A DNA stretch of 64,000 nt, taken from contig NC_056757.1 in the NCBI RefSeq assembly GCF_018687715.1, forward strand, positions 6,440,001-6,504,000, read 5' to 3'. Below, one piece after another: positions 32,463-44,989 of this stretch; within the stretch, counting starts at the first letter, position 1, and every line of letters starts with the position of its first letter. The notes under the pieces are model-generated. The model had not been told where the DNA came from. It searched no databases and was given only the letters and a program-made list of their open reading frames with translations. A program made the position numbers and the translations under genes. Source of the DNA: Carya illinoinensis (taxonomy: Eukaryota > Streptophyta > Magnoliopsida > Fagales > Juglandaceae).

Positions 32463-34596
32463 TGTGACGCCCCCAAATCCCCACGCCGGGACATGGGAAA
32501 ATCGAGATGTCGAGATGGTGACATCGCGGGTCACCACCCTATCGAGGAGTGCCAAGTGTGTGTAAAAGTAACAAATGTGCACGAAGAAACACGCAGCGGA
32601 TAGTAAAGTCATATGACTAAGTACCAAAATTTTTCTTAATATAATACAAAGCTATTCAAAACATACATAATAAAATATTACGAATTACAAATATTATTCA
32701 AAGCAACAACAAGATATTAACTTCAACTCAATACTCTGGCGGAGTCGTATCCTCGGGCTCAGCCTCCTCCTCCTCCTTGATCTCTGCACCAAAATCTACG
32801 GATCCAAAAATGGTGCCGCAGGTAAGTAAAATCCAAACACCACTAGATAAAAACATATAAAACTCAAACAATATGCATGAAAGGATGCCAATGCTCAAAA
32901 CCCATAAAATCATATTTTTTCCACGCACGTCAAAAATCCCATTTGGCCCAAAAACATATCATTTCCAATTATCACGCCAAAAGTCACATTTGGCTCATAT
33001 CCAACTCAATCCATTAACCGATTAATCCGTATGCACCATGACCTCCCCTAGGGGTCATCCGCACACCCTGGCTCCTGTGCCACACCGCAGGTAACGACCA
33101 CACATGTGACACCTAAACGAGCGATGCCCAGTTCTGCGCCCTGCGCGTTCGTAGCCAAGCATCCTCTAGCCGTCGCCAGCAAAGGGCCACGGAGTCGGTG
33201 CGTAGAGCGATGCCCAGTTTCGCGCCCGGCGCGTTCGTAGCCAAGCATCCTCTAGCCCCCGCTCTCGTCGTCGCCCAACGACAACTCAGGGGACGTCACT
33301 CAGTATATTACGCTCCTGAGTGACCAAAGTAGCTCCACTGAGATAATAACTCATCCCGGCTTGGGCTCGTGAGACACAAGCACCCGAAAATCCATTTACG
33401 CCAATAAAATAGGATTTTCTCAAATTAAAATAAAATGCACATGTATGCAATATTTAATGCACGCCTCATGGCACAAATAACCAAGCAATCACAAACAACC
33501 AAAAACAAGCACTCCGTCCTCAATCCATCTAACCCCCGAACTCCGCGGACTCAGTCCGGAATCAACCAACCAACAGATAAATATTTATTGAATGAGCAAA
33601 ATATATTTAAATCTAAAAGTAGTTTGGAAAATACTTACAACGCTATATGGTATTTTTTGAAAGCTCGCGGTGTTGCAAACGGCGGAAGAAAAGCAACTTA
33701 ACAGTGTAATTTACATTGTGGCCGTGGGTAATAAATTACCCACTTTTGAACGGGGACAAACCAAAGCTCGGGATTGATAGGGAAAGGCCTAGGGATGTTT
33801 ATGAAGCTAAGGGAAGTGGAGTTTGGCCGTGGGTGGCGGCAAAAATAGCGGTAGGAGGCCAAAATACCCAAATCGGAGAGTTAGCTTATGGGGACTGTTC
33901 CAGCGACGGATTGAGGCCGAAAATGAGTGGTTTAGGATGACAAGGAGTCGATCATGAAGTGGTGAAGAGGTGGTGGCCGGAGGTGGAGCGATGGCGGCAA
34001 ATCGGAGCAAAAGCCACTCGGCTTGAAGGTGGTTTTCCGGCTAAACGGCGACATAGATGGGGCCAAGGTTTTGTGGGGAGGTGCACCGGCCGGAGGGGAG
34101 TCAGGTGGGAGGGGTGGTGTGCCGCACGGTGGTGGCCAGCAGCAGGTCTGGGCGGCTGGCCGAACAGCATGAGGGAGAGGAGAGAGAGAAAGAAAAACGC
34201 ACAGGAGAGAAAGGGAAAGCACGGGGAGAAGGAAAAAAGAAAGAAAAGAGAAGAAAGAGAAAGGAAAAAGAGAAAAGAAAAGATGGAGGAAAAGAAATGA
34301 GGTCCAATCCTCACCTCTGGAGTTCAAAAACTGATCCAACGAAAACAACTTGAAAGCAATAAAACCAAGAAAATATTTTAAACACAATGTAAAGTTAAAA
34401 TATAATAAATAACTAATAAAAACTAATTACTTAATTTTAAAACTAAAGACAAGCTAAAATAAATTAAACAGCAATTTAAACTCAACAGCAATTTAAAATC
34501 CACTTAAAATTCGATAATTTAAAATAAAAGGACTATTATTTTAATTAAATTAAAATATTCCTTCAGTGAAAATACACGTAAAAACGGGGTGTCACA
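32463..34596 (+). mobile_element. Solo LTR (TGTGACGCC family)
   Basis: It starts TGTGACGCCCCC and ends GGGGTGTCACA. Flanks are TTTAT and TTTGT, a 5-bp target duplication with one mismatch. No internal region or partner LTR is present. It is longer than the 23058 copy because of a ~300-bp middle region (33030-33380) and extra AT-rich sequence near 34360-34500. The purine-rich block is at 34170-34290. Frames inside (for example 33952-34314) are low-complexity and not conserved. Confidence 0.9.
33119..33258 (+). repeat. Direct duplication of about 88 bp inside the LTR
   Basis: GAGCGATGCCCAGTT and GCGCGTTCGTAGCCAAGCAT with CCTCTAGCC occur twice, starting at about 33119 and 33207. The older LTR-like copy at 30890-30945 has it once. 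Confidence 0.85.
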
Positions 34597-36356
34597 TTTG
34601 TTATAGAAGTAACTAAACTCAATACAAATTGTACGTGATACGTAACCCACTAGAAATACAACAGCAAAGGGATTCTTGTGTCGAAAGCTTGGACTAAATG
34701 ACAAGGGTCATCTCGATTAAGTCAATCGTGAAGGTTTATGATGCTTAAGGGAACTAAACTTTTTAGATTTAATGGAGTTATTTAGGATAATAATTTGAGA
34801 AAATCACTTCCACTATTGCAGTCGTTGGAATTTTTTGAGGTTTACATAGCAATAAGAATTTTTGTGAAATGGGATGACAAGTGTCCCAATGGGAGGATGA
34901 CACATGGCATGAGAAGGACTTACCACTTCAATGGAAATGGTGATCTGTTCTTATTAAGGGGAGGTTTGGGGGTAGAGATGAGAATTTTGAGTTTGAAATG
35001 AGAGTTTAAAATATTAGTTTTAGTAATATTATTGTATTGGGATTTGAAAAGGTTGAATTATTTATTATATTTTGTATGAGGATTTGAGAAAAGTGTAATG
35101 ATGAGATGAGAATTTTGAGTTTGAGATGAGAATTTTAGATTTCTAAACCTGCAGAGTTCCTCTTTGGAACAACCCATCTGGTAAGAGCAGAATAACAGCC
35201 CCCAATTATAAATAGACACGTAGGATAGTGATCTAAATTTACACTACACATACACACACCTAATTAAAATCCATAACAAATGAAAAAGAGAGAGAAACCA
35301 TCCCCTTTTCTTCTTCCCTTCCTCCCTCTTCCATCGAAGCCTCCATCCTTAGAAATTTCCTTTTTCTTTTGTAGTCTAACACTCCGCTCGTCAACCCCAA
35401 GCATTCAACCTCCTTAAAACCCATGCCACTGTCATTGCCAACTTCACTCTTCAATGGTGTGCAAGACCTAGAATCTTCGTCGCACAGTTTGAGTTCTTGG
35501 CGAGAAACTCCAACTTCACCCTACAATGGATACTGATTTGCCTAGAATATATAACATCTATGGGTTTGCTAACTCTATTGTGAAAGATAAAATATATATA
35601 TATATATATATATTAGTTTGAGAGAGAGAGAGAGATAAAAGTAATGGAGGGTTGGATGGACCTTATCACTTTGCAACTCACTTACCCAACCCAAACTACA
35701 ACTCACTTCACCTATTCCCCAAATCTACAAAAACATATGGATTTCTATCTATACATATGAATGGGCCCGGCAGTGATGGCGTTGATCACCAAATGAAATC
35801 TTTTGATTCCAAAAAAACTCCCGCCGACATCAAGGCTTATCAACCCACTCATTTTCAGTAGCAATTCGTCCATAGATACTACCACCCATCTTTCCAAATG
35901 ACCCCATTGAGGCTAAGCCTGTGTATATATAAGAGTAATTAGATACAGTAGTACGTTCCTACTAGGGGAATTTCTGGGGTTGGAACTTTGGGATTTCAAT
36001 GGAAGAGAGAAGAAGAAAAGAAGATGACCACAGTGGGAAGCATACACCCGATCAACTGTAGTCAAGCGTATAAGATTTAAAATGGAGGAGCTACATGGTA
36101 ATAGTTTATTGGAGGGCTGTTATTTGGATATTAATAGTTGGACCGGTGGGAAGGTTGTCTCTCTTATTAACTCTTGGAGGCTAGATTGGTAAGGAGGGTC
36201 TAGCTAGATTTAGTAGAAATTGGAGGTCCAAGCTTGTTAAGGAAAAGCCCAAGGTGAGGCCCAACTTAGTAAACATTTGAGGCCCAAGACCAAGGCCCAT
36301 ATTGAGGCCCAACTTGGAGGAAATTTAAAGCTAGAGACTAGCAAAACTGTAAGGCG
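34597..36356. other. Unassigned intergenic sequence with MITE and microsatellites
   Basis: No gene supported. It holds a MITE (34963-35149), an (AT)n run at 35592-35613 and a (GA)n run at 35620-35635. The frame at 35652-35861 (69 codons) has no recognisable family. 36170-36310 contains repeated GAGGCCCA motifs. Confidence 0.5.
34963..35149 (-). mobile_element. AT-rich MITE (GGTTTGG family), copy 2
   Basis: It starts GGTTTGGGGGTAG and ends CTAAACC. Its reverse complement matches 9541-9744, including TCTCATCTCATCATTACA and the AAATATAATAAATAATTCAA core. Repeated GAGATGAGAATTTTGAG motifs lie near both ends. Confidence 0.8.
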
Positions 36357-37690
36357 TATTTATAAAGTTTTTAGGCGAGTGTAACCTTAGTTGGTTTCTC
36401 TACAGTAGGCCATATTTCCATAATTATCCAGTTTTTAATAAACAAAATTTTATCTAGAATTATAAATGATCACTTTTCTTTTTCTTAATATTTTATTAGG
36501 GATGGCAATTCGTATTCGCAGATCGTTGTGTCATGTCAAGTCATAAACATTTAACTATATGGATCAATCTAAACACGACCTATTAAGCTAAACAAGTCGA
36601 TTAGACATGTAAATCCTTAAACGACCTATTTAAATAAAGGGCATGTCATGTCGTGTAATCAGTTACAAACAGTTTAATAACTAATTAGAAATGTGTCAAA
36701 ATCATATGACTCATTTGAACCGTTTCATGTAAGTGGATTGAACTAACCCATATAACCCAATTGATCCAATTAACATAATTTTACATAAAAGTTCAAATAT
36801 ATATTTATTAGTTGCAATAGTATCGAAAAGCAAAAAGACTACTTACTAACAACAGACATTAATATTTTTCAGATTTTAACTGATAATAAAACCAATACTA
36901 CAAACCAAACTATAACAAATATGAGCATAGGTTCAGAATTTCAATTCCAATAATAAAAACATAAGCATATTGAAAAATATCAATATTATAATCCAATAAT
37001 AAAAAATTTTAATTTTGAAAGAAAATTTAAAAGGGTCTATTTCGGGTTAAGAGGTTTGACCAATTAATGACTCATTCATTAATTGTAGCTTAATGCGTCA
37101 ACCTCATGTTTTGACTCCATTCATATTAAACTCAAATCTCTAAATTTTGGGTCATGTTGGTGTTGGGTTCATGGATCAGGTCACATATCGCCATCCTTAT
37201 ATTTTATCAAAATTTTTGTTGATAAAAATTGATAATATAAATTATTAGAAAAATAATAATCCATAATAGAAGTTGACAGCTTTAATAATTAGAATTATAA
37301 ATTAAAAAAACTATGTTAGAGCAAAATTATAAGAATCCAAGAAAAATATTATTTATTATAAAATTGTAAATTAACTATATATTAAATCGTGTCCGTACTA
37401 GGACTTTAAAATAGCTGAATACACCTGTTGAATGAATAGGTATTAATTTGTGAGAAACGCAAGTTTTTCATTAGTGTAAACATTTGAATAAGTAATTTAT
37501 AAATTGGAAACACCCCCCATAAAATTTTATCCGTATCGAGACATTAATATTCATTCATCTTCTAAATAAGAGAAAGTTTCAATATGGAATATCACATAAT
37601 TGGCATTTGTAATACATTGATATATATTCCTTCAAGGGTTATATTCAGCCACTTTTTCTTCTTTCTTTTGACGAAATTATAGATAATATT
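36357..37690 (-). repeat. Duplicated unit B (inverted copy of unit A)
   Basis: On the minus strand this matches 25190-26710: the lead with TATCTATAATTT, CATTCAACAGGTGTATTCAG-like sequence, the TIR element, and the region up to the TATA box (AAACTTTATAAATACGCC on the minus strand). It stops before the short exon. It is the only inverted copy of the unit in the window. Confidence 0.8.
36498..37199 (-). mobile_element. Non-autonomous TIR element (GGGTGGCAAT family), in unit B
   Basis: Plus-strand ends are AGGGATGGCAATTCG and ATATCGCCATCCTT. The interior matches 25897-26567 in reverse. It keeps the same flanks as in units A and D, so it travelled with the duplication and did not insert independently. 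Confidence 0.65.
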
Positions 37691-37846
37691 CCAAGAACAA
37701 CAGCAAACAAAGTGACTCGATCAAACATGAGCATATAAACATAGACATGATCAATTTTTTAAACTAATTAATATTAGCTCTCCATGTAACTGAGTTGGAT
37801 CTACTATATATCAGCTCCAAATATAGAAGTTGTAAATATGCAAATT

Positions 37847-38066
37847 CTGAATTCAAATGTTCTGATTGCATGACCTACCACTTAAGCATAACCATATAAA
37901 TTGTCATGTCTCTGTGTCTGCATTTATGGTATTGAAAACTTCAAGAATAATTGACAATCTGCAATCTCATGAGCAAGAATAGTGGTTACTGCATGTGAAT
38001 GTATTTTAGTTATGATAAGAAGTATTAACATGATTGCAAAATAGGATTTGGGTTGTGCTAGGACCA
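37847..38066 (+). repeat. R1 repeat, copy 3 (right part only)
   Basis: The match runs from AATGTTCTGATTGCATGACC through GACAATCTGCAATCTCA to GGATTTGGGTTGTGCT, corresponding to the last ~220 bp of the full R1 copies. A TAAGAAGTATTAACATGAT insertion is present near 38020. Confidence 0.75.
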
Positions 38067-38224
38067 TGGACTCATATTGATGATCTTTACAAGTGTGTGG
38101 CATAGATATTTAAATAGTGGCTCAGGCTAGTTATTTAAGAGACATTTGGCTCAATATGTTTTTGATAAGGGTATATCCATCGCAATAATATATTATACGT
38201 ACTGTTATTGCCTTCTATTTGAAT

Positions 38225-38515
38225 TTAAATAGTTTTTCTAAATATATTATTGTGTTTATAATTGAAGACCATGATCTGTGTATTGTGTACAAATTCATTT
38301 GTGTTGCAAGGGCTAAGGGTATTTTTGCAACTTCGGGATAGTACTTCTTGCCTCCAAGCAAGCCTAGGAGGCTCATTGAGTTAATGGAGGGAATGAATGG
38401 TTCAATGGGGCGTGCCATATTGGGCTTGCAAGATAGGCCTAATTATTTCATTCACTTTACACCATGAAGTAATGTTTACTGAGTATTCAATTCTTTTTTT
38501 ATTTGTGCGTGCCCC
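38225..38515 (+). repeat. Short duplicated segment shared with 47770-47880 and 11239-11290
   Basis: AATATATTATTGTGTT, ATTGAAGACCATG and GGGCGTGCCATATTGGGC match the sequence around 47770-47860. The GAAGTAATG...GTGCCCCACC part (38462-38515) matches 11239-11290. It ties the four segments together as parts of one duplicated region. Confidence 0.65.
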
Positions 38516-38740
38516 ACCAAATAATTAAATGATAATGAACCATCAAGAAAAAAATGGCTCAAGCAAAATGTTATAGAAGCCTAGCCGCATTTTATGTAAC
38601 GTATGAATGCATATTTTGTAAAATGAACTTTGTATTTTAATTTAATGAATATTGCTACAACTCTCTTTAAATTTACAAAGCAGGCTTTAATTTTAACTAT
38701 ATAGTCTTTATATCCTAGAGAGGAGATGAAAAGCTTTAAC

Positions 38741-38976
38741 CTTTTATAAACGTTACACCTATTTCTATTGGGAATAAATTTATTAACAATATTTCTTCAA
38801 AATGTGGTATAAATAAAATATGAATTGATATAGTAGATTTTTAGATAAAGATCTTAAAAATTTGAACTCTAAAGATTTAGAATGAATGTCATCGAGATAA
38901 AACTCTAGAAGATCCTTATCCTAAATTATCTATAATTTGGTCAAAAGAAAGAACAAGAAATTCCTGAATATAACCA
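38741..38976 (+). repeat. Duplicated unit C (lead fragment of unit A)
   Basis: It matches 25020-25265 and 59446-59705: CCTATTTCTATTGGGAATAA, AGATCTTAAAA, CTCTAGAAGATCCTTATCC. It is cut off after GAATATAACCA, exactly where a CACTACAAGAAA terminus begins, whereas units A and D continue with CATTGA. Confidence 0.8.
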
Positions 38977-39180
38977 CACTACAAGAAATTTGGCCTATTG
39001 TAGCGATTTTTATATTATTGCAAAAAAAATCGCTGCAAAAGGTCTTTTATTACAACGTTTTTTAAATCGTTGCTATTTTTTTCCTCAAAACTAAAAGGGA
39101 TTCATGATATTTATATTTACAATGAGAAATTTAATATTTGCAGCGATTTTGATCGATGTATTTGTAAAACTATGATTGCA
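38977..39180 (+). mobile_element. CACTA-type element, left terminus
   Basis: The terminus CACTACAAGAAATTTGGCC is followed by subterminal repeats of TTGTAGCGATTTTT, AAAATCGCTGCAAAA and TTTGCAGCGATTTTGAT on both strands. This is typical of plant En/Spm-type elements. It interrupts unit C in mid-sequence. I could not find the matching right end (TTTCTTGTAGTG-like) before the window ends, so the size is unknown. The right part may be lost or diverged. Confidence 0.6.
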
Positions 39181-39439
39181 GAGCCTAAATAATAGTCGGA
39201 ATTGAGTTTGAGTGCCAAATTTCTTTTTCCCCCCCGATTTCCTCTTTTCTTTTCCCTCCAGCAGCCTCGCCCCCCCTCCCCCCTCTCGATCCCCAGCGCT
39301 TTCTCCCTCGACCCACGGTGCCGTGCACAGCTCGTCGCCAGCGACCCCACCAAGTCACTACCACCTCACCTCGATGTCCGCCCCCTCCTTCTCCCCCAAA
39401 CCCCATGCCGGAAATTTCCTTTTCCCCAAATTTGGCCTC

Positions 39440-39531
<92 letters not shown>

Positions 39532-41092
39532 TTTCTCTATATCGCCGTCGCTAGGGGCGCCTTTCGCAACCACTCACAAGTTGACGCCATCGCCAGTCCT
39601 CTATCAGAGCCCCCTTCTCCTCTGTGCCTAGCCCAACCACCCGAGGCCCTCCTTCTCCCCCTTGCTCTGTTTCCAACCCACGGCCCCCACGTGGTTTACT
39701 TCTCTGCCAGTCCCTTGTGAGTTTGGGTTCTTTTTTTCTTCTGTTTTTCTTCATGTTTTGCTAGAATATTTATATATATATATATGTAATTCTCTCCCTG
39801 ACATTTATGATTTCCCATTTGTTACATTTCCTAGGCTCAAATCTATGTTCATTGATTTGAAATTGCTATCCTGTGACGAAAACCCTAACTCATTATACAC
39901 TCGATCTGTTAATGCACCGTTGGTGTTTCCCGGTGTATGTCGCCCACTGATTGAAAAGGAATGGGCTTCTTGTGCATTATTGCTCTATGTATAATTTTTT
40001 TGTCATTTTATAAATTCCCTCTTGTGCATTATTGCTCTATGTATAAATTCTTAAGTAAAAGTTATTACTTGAATCTTAGTATTTAAATCTTAGTCTATTC
40101 TACTTTGATGTACTATGTCTGAAATTCTCTATGAATCTTTAATTCTCAACCTGATTGTCAATTGTCATTTATTTATTCTGTACAACTCGGAGGGATTTAA
40201 GAATTGTGTCATTGTGGTCTCCTTTATTTGCATTATTTTATGTTTTGGTTTATTGTCTTTTTAATTCTTTCTTATACAACTATAAGTGATTACAAACAAT
40301 CTCTTCAGTTCCAAATTTGTAATAAGGAGAAAAGAAATATCCATATGGAGCTATACTTTATGGCTTTCTGTGCGTTATTCTTCTCATTTTCAGTTTCACA
40401 TGGCTTGGTTATTTTATCTTAGGATTTTTATTTGAAGATCTACGTTATAGGTTATTAGAGGTGGCAGAAGAATTGAGATATCTATATATGACATTGTTGT
40501 TGGTGATGTTGTACCACTTCATTTTTTTCATTAATTCTTTGTATGCTCCACTGGCATTTAGAATTTAATTACAACACTTGCTGGAGATCTTAGTGGTCCA
40601 TTTTATGAGAATGCATTTTTTTTAACACTTTTCTTGTCAATAAATGTAAAAGCTTGGAACAAAATCTCATCACTTAAACGATTATTCTTGTTCAACTAAA
40701 TGTTGGTCATAAATTTAGCATAATCTATTATGGATCTTTTCGACACCATGAATCTGAAAGCATGTCCTTTTCATGGCCTCAAGAGCTACAACTCCTGCTT
40801 TTTCTCATGTACCTACTTCTTACTTTATGACTATCTATTTTGGATGATATGAAATCTGTTTTAAATCACGTATTAATGGTTATCTTGTGGATATCCATGA
40901 TACTCAAGAAAATGAAACTAACTATTTATTAATATTCAAGAAATTGGTTGTTCGAATGTTGCTTTTGAAATATCTAATTAATGGTCCCAAAAACATAGAT
41001 ATCTACCAAATGTTTGCTATATGGTTGAGTGATTTTTTTTTTTTTCATATTGTAGAAAAAGAAACTTGTTTTGGTTGCTGCATCAATTGCAG
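39181..41092 (+). other. Non-coding stretch, leader- and intron-like
   Basis: It starts with a CT/CCC-rich leader-like segment around a long (CT)n run, then AT-rich sequence with no long frame. Frames at 39202-39720 translate the microsatellite and are not a gene. 39966-40047 contains a direct duplication of CTTGTGCATTATTGCTCTAT with GTATAA. The lead-in to 41093 is intron-like: a T-rich tract ending in AATTGCAG. Confidence 0.4.
39441..39528 (+). repeat. (CT)44 microsatellite
   Basis: An uninterrupted CT repeat of about 88 bp in a CT-rich leader-like segment. It produces artefactual serine/leucine-rich frames. Confidence 0.95.
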
Positions 41093-41193
41093 TTTATCCT
41101 GATGCCAGTGTTTGCATATCAATCCTACATCCTCCTAGTGAGGACCTGAATGGCTATGAGCTTGCAAGTGAATTCAAGACACCGGTTCATATG
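41093..41193 (+). pseudogene. Isolated ubiquitin-conjugating enzyme (UBC7/G2-type) exon
   Basis: A single exon of 101 bp lies between AATTGCAG and GTATGTC splice sites. It reads VYPDASVCISILHPPSED, NGYELASEFKTPVH. This matches the E2 core around the catalytic cysteine (VCISILH) and the longer acidic loop that follows it in UBC7/UBE2G-type enzymes, which charge and transfer ubiquitin in ER-associated degradation. Changes from the usual loop (a lysine after a lost tryptophan, EFK for ERW) and the absence of flanking E2 exons mark it as a captured or leftover fragment. Confidence 0.7.
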
Positions 41194-41969
41194 GTATGTC
41201 ATAAACACTTCAAACTAAAGCTCTCTTACTTTCTTTTTATAAATCTAGTAAATCTGAGATTGGAAGTCTTTGCTTTCCAAGTTCTAGTTCAAGGAAGGTT
41301 GTGGTGCTATGTTCATATTCTAAATCAGTTGTTGAACTGTACATTAAATTGTAAAATGTTTATATTATTTATTTGTAAGTGAAAAATACTATTAAGCTTT
41401 TCTAGTGTTAACAATGCACTTTTTTTTCCATAATTTTATAAAAAAGAGGTTTTGTTCTAAAGTTGTACTTTACTTGAATGAATTTCTACTTTGAGATCAG
41501 TAAATTAGATTGATGTTGATGTGTTACAACTACTATGGAAAGTAGGTTTTCCATAGTATAAAAGCCAAGTTATAAATCAAACTAAGGTAGCCTTAATATG
41601 TTATCTCTTGGATTTATTGCATCTTTTATGCTCTAGTCATTTTGATCTGATTATGTATGTCTTAAGAAGCAAGACATGAATCCATGGAAGAGGTGTGTAT
41701 GCATGCTATTGAATTTAGGCTATCATTACTAGTAACTCTCATTGTTTTATGCTATATGATTGAAGTTGTTGGATGATATGAAATTTGTGCATGTCAAACC
41801 CATACTAGGTTTAATTTCTGAAGTCCAAATCTATACATGTGATGGCTTTTGGTCTTTAAAACTGTTTTATGGTTTGCCACGAGTTTGGACTTTTGGGTAT
41901 GGAAGGGAATGGGTTGATGGGAATGGAGAACTTGATGGCAGATGTTTCAGATTGCTTGGACAAGCATAG
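41194..41969. other. Unassigned spacer between captured fragments
   Basis: AT-rich, no supported gene. It follows the GTATGT donor of the E2-like exon, so the first part may be its former intron. Confidence 0.5.
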
Positions 41970-42140
41970 GGTGTTAAGATTGAAGATTTGATAGAAGCCA
42001 CTAATGGATTCAGCCAAAGTTGCTTGATTCAGGGTTCTGTATACAAAGGGAGCCTTGATGGGGAAGTCTATGCCATCAAGAAGATGAAATGGATTGACTA
42101 CAAGGAGCTCAAGATCTTACATAAACTTAGCATGAAATGG
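41970..42140 (+). pseudogene. Receptor-like kinase N-lobe fragment
   Basis: The frame reads VKIEDLIEATNGFS, then IQGSVYKGSLDGEVYAIKKM and KELKIL. This is the beginning of a plant receptor-like kinase domain: a juxtamembrane T-N-F/GFS motif, a weak glycine loop (the usual GxGxxG is reduced to QGSVYKG), the ATP-binding lysine in AIKK, and the alpha-C glutamate in KELKIL. The style resembles LysM-type kinases, but that is a guess. Upstream stop TAG at 41967. The C-lobe is absent, and the frame ends in unrelated sequence after an 18-bp duplication. Confidence 0.65.
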
Positions 42141-44989
42141 ATTGACTACTATGTTTTCCTTTTCTTTTCCTTAATTATTGATCATGGTAGTAGCATAAAT
42201 TAGATAATGGTTGTTGCATTTCATTCATTTCCACCATTGAGACTATGTTAGGCACATAGAACACAATCACCCTGAGAGCCTTGGATGCGTTTCTTTTTAT
42301 TTTTGGTTCATGTCTTCTTCTAGCTGTGTTAATTAATATCATAATGATTCAAGAGCATCCTCTATTAGTTAGAATCCTTTTCCTCCATATTTCGACCACG
42401 GAAAGTGTGTGTACTTGTAATTGTGTCAAGTGGTACAAAAATTGAAATGAAATATAGCTAGACAACAACTGCAACAGCAGAAAGTTTGTCTCCTACCTCC
42501 GACTGTTCATTTTATTTTCTCTTGCAACTACTCCTAAAAAATTAGTATTTTGTCCATCTCCATAGCATGATTTTATCAAGCCTATGTGTAATCAGTATGC
42601 ACTTGGGTTATGTTATCTTTAGTGCTAAGTTTTGCTAGTATAGAAAGTTGTGGTACTAGTTTCTAATTTCATCTCTTTTTTGGTTGTAATACCTTGAGTC
42701 TTGATATTGTCATAAACATGTCCCATGGAAGTTAAAGAGTCTTGCTTTTGTTTTCATATGTTGAATTATGGAGACCATATAAATATGTTGAAATATTGTA
42801 TTTAAAGAGTGATATACAATAAGTTACTATATTTAAAGAGTGCTATACAATATATATATATATATATATATATAGATATATTTAGAGTATTTTAGTTGGT
42901 ACAAATATTAGAGTAAGACTCGATACTAATAAGAAATAATTATTGGGCAGTTTTTATATTTATTGATGTTATAAACTGGAGGAATAGGTGATCACGTCAT
43001 GTTTCCCCTTTGCATAAATTCCAGACTGCATGAGTTGATGATTGGTATTAGTTGAGATTATTCAATGCATAAAGTTCATCTTGCATTATATGAACAATAA
43101 GCATATACAACTTATAAAGTTCATCTCGCTGTTTCTTTAAGAATTCTTCTATGCAAGTGCTACTTTGTCCACGCATTGCTAGAAAGTGACATAGCTAGAT
43201 CAAACAAAGGGTAAGATATAAAAGTCTTTTTTACCAGTAAGTACTCTTTCATGCTTGACACAATGCTCTACAATTTTCTGCATCATTTTTAAAGTTCTTT
43301 TATATCATTGTTTAAAATCCTATATTGTTGGGACCTAAGGATTTGCAGACATGTATGCTTGTTATATTGAATAAAACTTTCAGTTTCTGCCCCCCCCCCC
43401 CCCCTTCTCCTCTCTCGTGATGACTATCTAATTACTTCATCTTCTTGTCTCTCTTTAATTTTTTGAGTCCTGTTGTTTGCACTCAATTTTTCCTTCCTCT
43501 TTCCCTGGACTACTTATGTTTTTTGTTATTCCTATCACTAGGAATTGAATACAATTCTTAATTGAAATGAAAGAGAATGGTAGTTCATGGAAGGTGGTTT
43601 TTCTTATAAGCATGCTTGATGATTTTTTGTTTCTTTTGGCAAAATCCTGTTGGTTTTTCTAATCTTATAGTTAATTTGTCATTAGAAAATAGGGTATTTA
43701 GTCCAACTATTGTTAATCTAATTAAAAAAAAAAAGTATTAAAATGGAAGTATATATAGGTATTCAAGATGATGATGATCTGTATGAAACTAAGAAAACCA
43801 ATTCTGAATTAGATGTGGTACACCAAGGAAGATGATTCCAGATGTACTTTCATGTTGAAGAATAATTATTATTTTCCCCTATTTCCTGAATCAAGGGTGG
43901 CAGAGATTTGATTAGCTAAACTAGGTGTGCAAATCTTAAAATCTCCAATGAGCAGCTAGCTAAATGTTCATCATCATCATCAACTTAGCATCTAATTAAA
44001 GAGGAGTTGGAAGTTGGGAAACATGGGTTGGAAGTGTTGGGATAAAGAAGACAATCTTTGCTCTTTCTTCCCTTTTGAGTTCACAAAGATTATTAAACAA
44101 TTAACTTTATTTAGCTGCCATATTAACTTTGAGCTTTAATATATATAATCCCCCTATCTCTAGTTTCATACTTATCCATCTTTCATCCTTGCTATATCCA
44201 TTTATTTTCAGTCACATATAGCCATAGCTCAATCCAAAAACCAATATAAATGATGTTGAACATTTCAATTGCTAATCCATTTTCCTTGTTCACTTGTCTT
44301 GCAGTGATTGAGTATTTACAGCGATTCTTTCTTTGTCTCTAGTGCAAATCCTTTCTTTATGTGGATTTATTCACAGTTTTTTTTTTTTTTTAAGTATGAC
44401 CATGCTATCATTGAATTCCAAGAAAGGAATCTGGGCTCATGTATTGTTGCAAATTGTTAGCTTTGTCTCTAGTGCTAGATTTTATTCCCAAATAATGTAA
44501 TCAGGTTTATCCTTGTTTACCATTTCAACTTCTTGTGCATACACCCTGACTTACTCATGAAGAATCTTATGCACGTAGCTTCTTCAGTTGGTTTAGTGAA
44601 ACTCAACAGAAAGACATTTGGCATGCTTCATGATGTGGTAAATTGTGTTCTATTATTCTATTATAGGGTTTTGATTTATTTTAGCCTTAACTCTCTTTAA
44701 TTTTTTTAGAGTTATGCCATGTTACAATGAAAAGATGCAACTTCTTTTCTATGATTTGGCATATTACCATGAAAATCAGGATCGAAAGTACATAGATTGA
44801 GCTTTTATTTCTTAGATATTAATTAAATCAAAAGTACATAGATTGAGCTGGCCTGCAATGAGAGATTATCCAAAGGTAGAGAACAAAAGAACATTAGTAG
44901 TTAAAATAGTACTAGATTTCCTTAATTGCTAGAAATCAGGAGACTCATGGCAAAATTATCTTGCTTACTGGAAGAAGATGAATAGATTG
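42141..44989. other. Unassigned AT-rich sequence
   Basis: No gene supported. Contents are a near-duplicate around 42790-42850 (AAAGAGTG(A/C)TATACAATA), an interrupted (TA)n run at 42851-42882, and a C-run at 43388-43404. The motif TTTGTCTCTAGTGC occurs at 44331 and 44463, the first preceded by TACAGCGATTC, which faintly recalls the CACTA subterminal motif. Nothing else is recognised. Confidence 0.4.

Noticed and set aside
39202..39720. 172-codon and overlapping open frames across the CT repeat
   Set aside because: They translate a (CT)44 run and flanking CT-rich sequence in several frames at once; composition is low-complexity and no family is recognisable.
44331..44354. Right terminus of the CACTA-type element (TACAGCGATTC followed by TTTGTCTCTAGTG)
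   Set aside because: Only a weak resemblance to the expected end, and unit C sequence does not resume after it.
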